Below are positions 61,138 through 61,756 of a stretch of DNA of 61,756 nt, piece after piece. This DNA comes from UBA2402 sp037139735. GTDB taxonomy: Bacteria; Planctomycetota; Phycisphaerae; Phycisphaerales; UBA1924. The translations under genes and the position numbers were made by a program. Each line of letters begins with the position of its first letter. Position 1 is the stretch's first letter. Below the pieces are notes generated by a model that saw only the letters and a program-made list of their open reading frames with translations, ran no database searches and was not told where the DNA came from. The stretch spans positions 1-61,756 of the forward strand of contig JBAXFU010000007.1 in the NCBI GenBank assembly GCA_037139735.1, written 5' to 3'.

Positions 61138-61756
61138 TCAATCTTCCAAGTCATAGAGGGGGTTGGAAGAGCCCCCGCCGCCGTCGCCGCCGCACCCCCC
61201 GTCGGGCGGCCGCCTGCTGCGGGACTGCCGCGCCTGCAGCGGCGCGCGCCCGCTGCCGCCGCGCCGCCGATCCTCGTCGCTGCCGCCGCCGCCGCTGCCG
61301 CTGCCCCCGTCGACATTCCGTCCGCCGGGCGCGGAACGAAACCCCGGGCCCCTATCGCGCGGCAGATGAAGGGGCGGTCCCCCCGGCTGCTGCCAGGGGC
61401 CAGCAGGCGCGGGGAGCATGGCCGCCGACAAGGGCCGCCCGCCGCCGCCGCTTCCGCTGCTGCTGCCGCCGTGGCCCCTCCGATGCTCCTCAAACGGCGG
61501 GCGGCCACCGGGCGCGGAGGCGGCCGCCCCGCGGTGCCGGCCGCCGGTCCCTACGCCTCCTCTGCCGCCGCCGCCGCCTGACTCATCAAATGCGGGGTTG
61601 CCAAACACCTGATGGCGGGGCCCTCGGAACGGGCTCTCCCCCCCTTCTTGCCGCTGCATCAACACCGCCGGCGGCGGCGGCCGCAGCCGCGGCTCTGGCC
61701 CCCCGCCGCCGCCGGCGAAGGGCGCCGACGACGGGCGCGCCTCGCCGGGGCCCCAA
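61138..61756 (-). CDS. Gly/Ser/Pro-rich C-terminal coding fragment, likely algal
   Basis: The frame is open from the window edge to a TGA at 61138 (about 205 residues visible). The content is low-complexity Gly/Ser/Arg/Pro with two islands, VFGNPAFDES and SSNPLYDLED, the latter at the very C-terminus. Such NPAFD/NPLYD islands in Gly-rich tails are familiar from volvocine and other chlorophyte predicted proteins. No bacterial start signal is seen. It may be a terminal exon. Could also be non-coding GC-rich repeat; confidence is low. Confidence 0.35.
   Translation of the reverse strand, partial: WGPGEARPSSAPFAGGGGGPEPRLRPPPPAVLMQRQEGGESPFRGPRHQVFGNPAFDESGGGGGRGGVGTGGRHRGAAASAPGGRPPFEEHRRGHGGSSSGSGGGGRPLSAAMLPAPAGPWQQPGGPPLHLPRDRGPGFRSAPGGRNVDGGSGSGGGGSDEDRRRGGSGRAPLQARQSRSRRPPDGGCGGDGGGGSSNPLYDLED

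Larger units (their letters stand above)
60077..61756. other. Contig tail of apparently eukaryotic (green-algal-like) DNA
   Basis: After purQ no bacterial gene is recognisable. The tail holds a 13-C run (60766-60778), GGC-rich simple sequence, an exon-like segment (60517-60603), lower-GC spacers near 60960-61140 and a Gly/Ser/Pro-rich ORF open to the edge. The exact junction cannot be placed; it lies somewhere in about 60080-60500. Confidence 0.6.

Noticed and set aside
1..61756. CRISPR arrays, insertion sequences, rRNA or tRNA genes
   Set aside because: None seen on either strand; the only tandem arrays are coding His-Gly repeats, Ig units and short intergenic repeats.

Overview
The window is almost certainly from a planctomycete of the Phycisphaerae type. 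It has very high GC, GTG and TTG starts with many ATGA/GTGA gene overlaps, an alternative complex III plus caa3 oxidase operon, a giant secreted protein with an LEPR-like N-terminal motif, Ig-repeat proteins ending in dockerin-like EF-hands, and a tandem family of fibro-slime proteins. These assignments come from reading the sequence and from family knowledge; no searches were run.

Layout. 1-2.5 kb: 3' part of a secreted Ig-repeat/P-domain/dockerin-like protein. 2.5-7.85 kb (minus strand): a TetR-regulated tripartite exporter (regulator, FtsX-type permease, ATPase, HlyD-type fusion protein, NodT/OprM-type outer-membrane lipoprotein) with a palindromic operator just before the regulator. 7.9-10.7 kb: small protein, uvrB, small membrane protein. 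10.75-28.6 kb is the energy block: heme A synthase ctaA (minus), then on the plus strand actABCDEF, a one-TM protein, a SCO copper chaperone, caa3 subunits II, I, III and IV, and a two-TM unknown. The scheme is quinol -> ACIII -> cytochrome c domains -> caa3 oxygen reductase, with SCO loading CuA and ctaA/ctaB (39.5 kb) making heme a. Several of these proteins carry His-rich tails.

28.6-31.3 kb: a lone mlaE-type permease and murA, both minus. 31.6-37.6 kb: five tandem fibro-slime paralogues on the plus strand, each 48-52 bp downstream of a similar -35/-10-like element; the fourth has an in-frame TAG and looks decayed. 37.9-49.3 kb: housekeeping and miscellaneous genes (lipoproteins, tilS, ctaB, hisS, an mraZ without rsmH, a GT4 glycosyltransferase, an amidohydrolase, a TPR-like secreted protein, efp with an unusual loop tip). 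49.5-57.4 kb: a single 2631-residue secreted protein built of PPC-like repeats and a propeller-like segment. 57.9-60.1 kb: a racemase-family protein, an HscB-like J protein and purQ.

After purQ (about 60.1 kb to the end) the character of the DNA changes: poly-C, glycine-rich low-complexity coding sequence, lower-GC spacers and an exon-like segment with splice-site-like edges. This tail resembles green-algal nuclear DNA and is best treated as a chimeric contig end until checked. No tRNA, rRNA, CRISPR, insertion sequence or integrase was seen.
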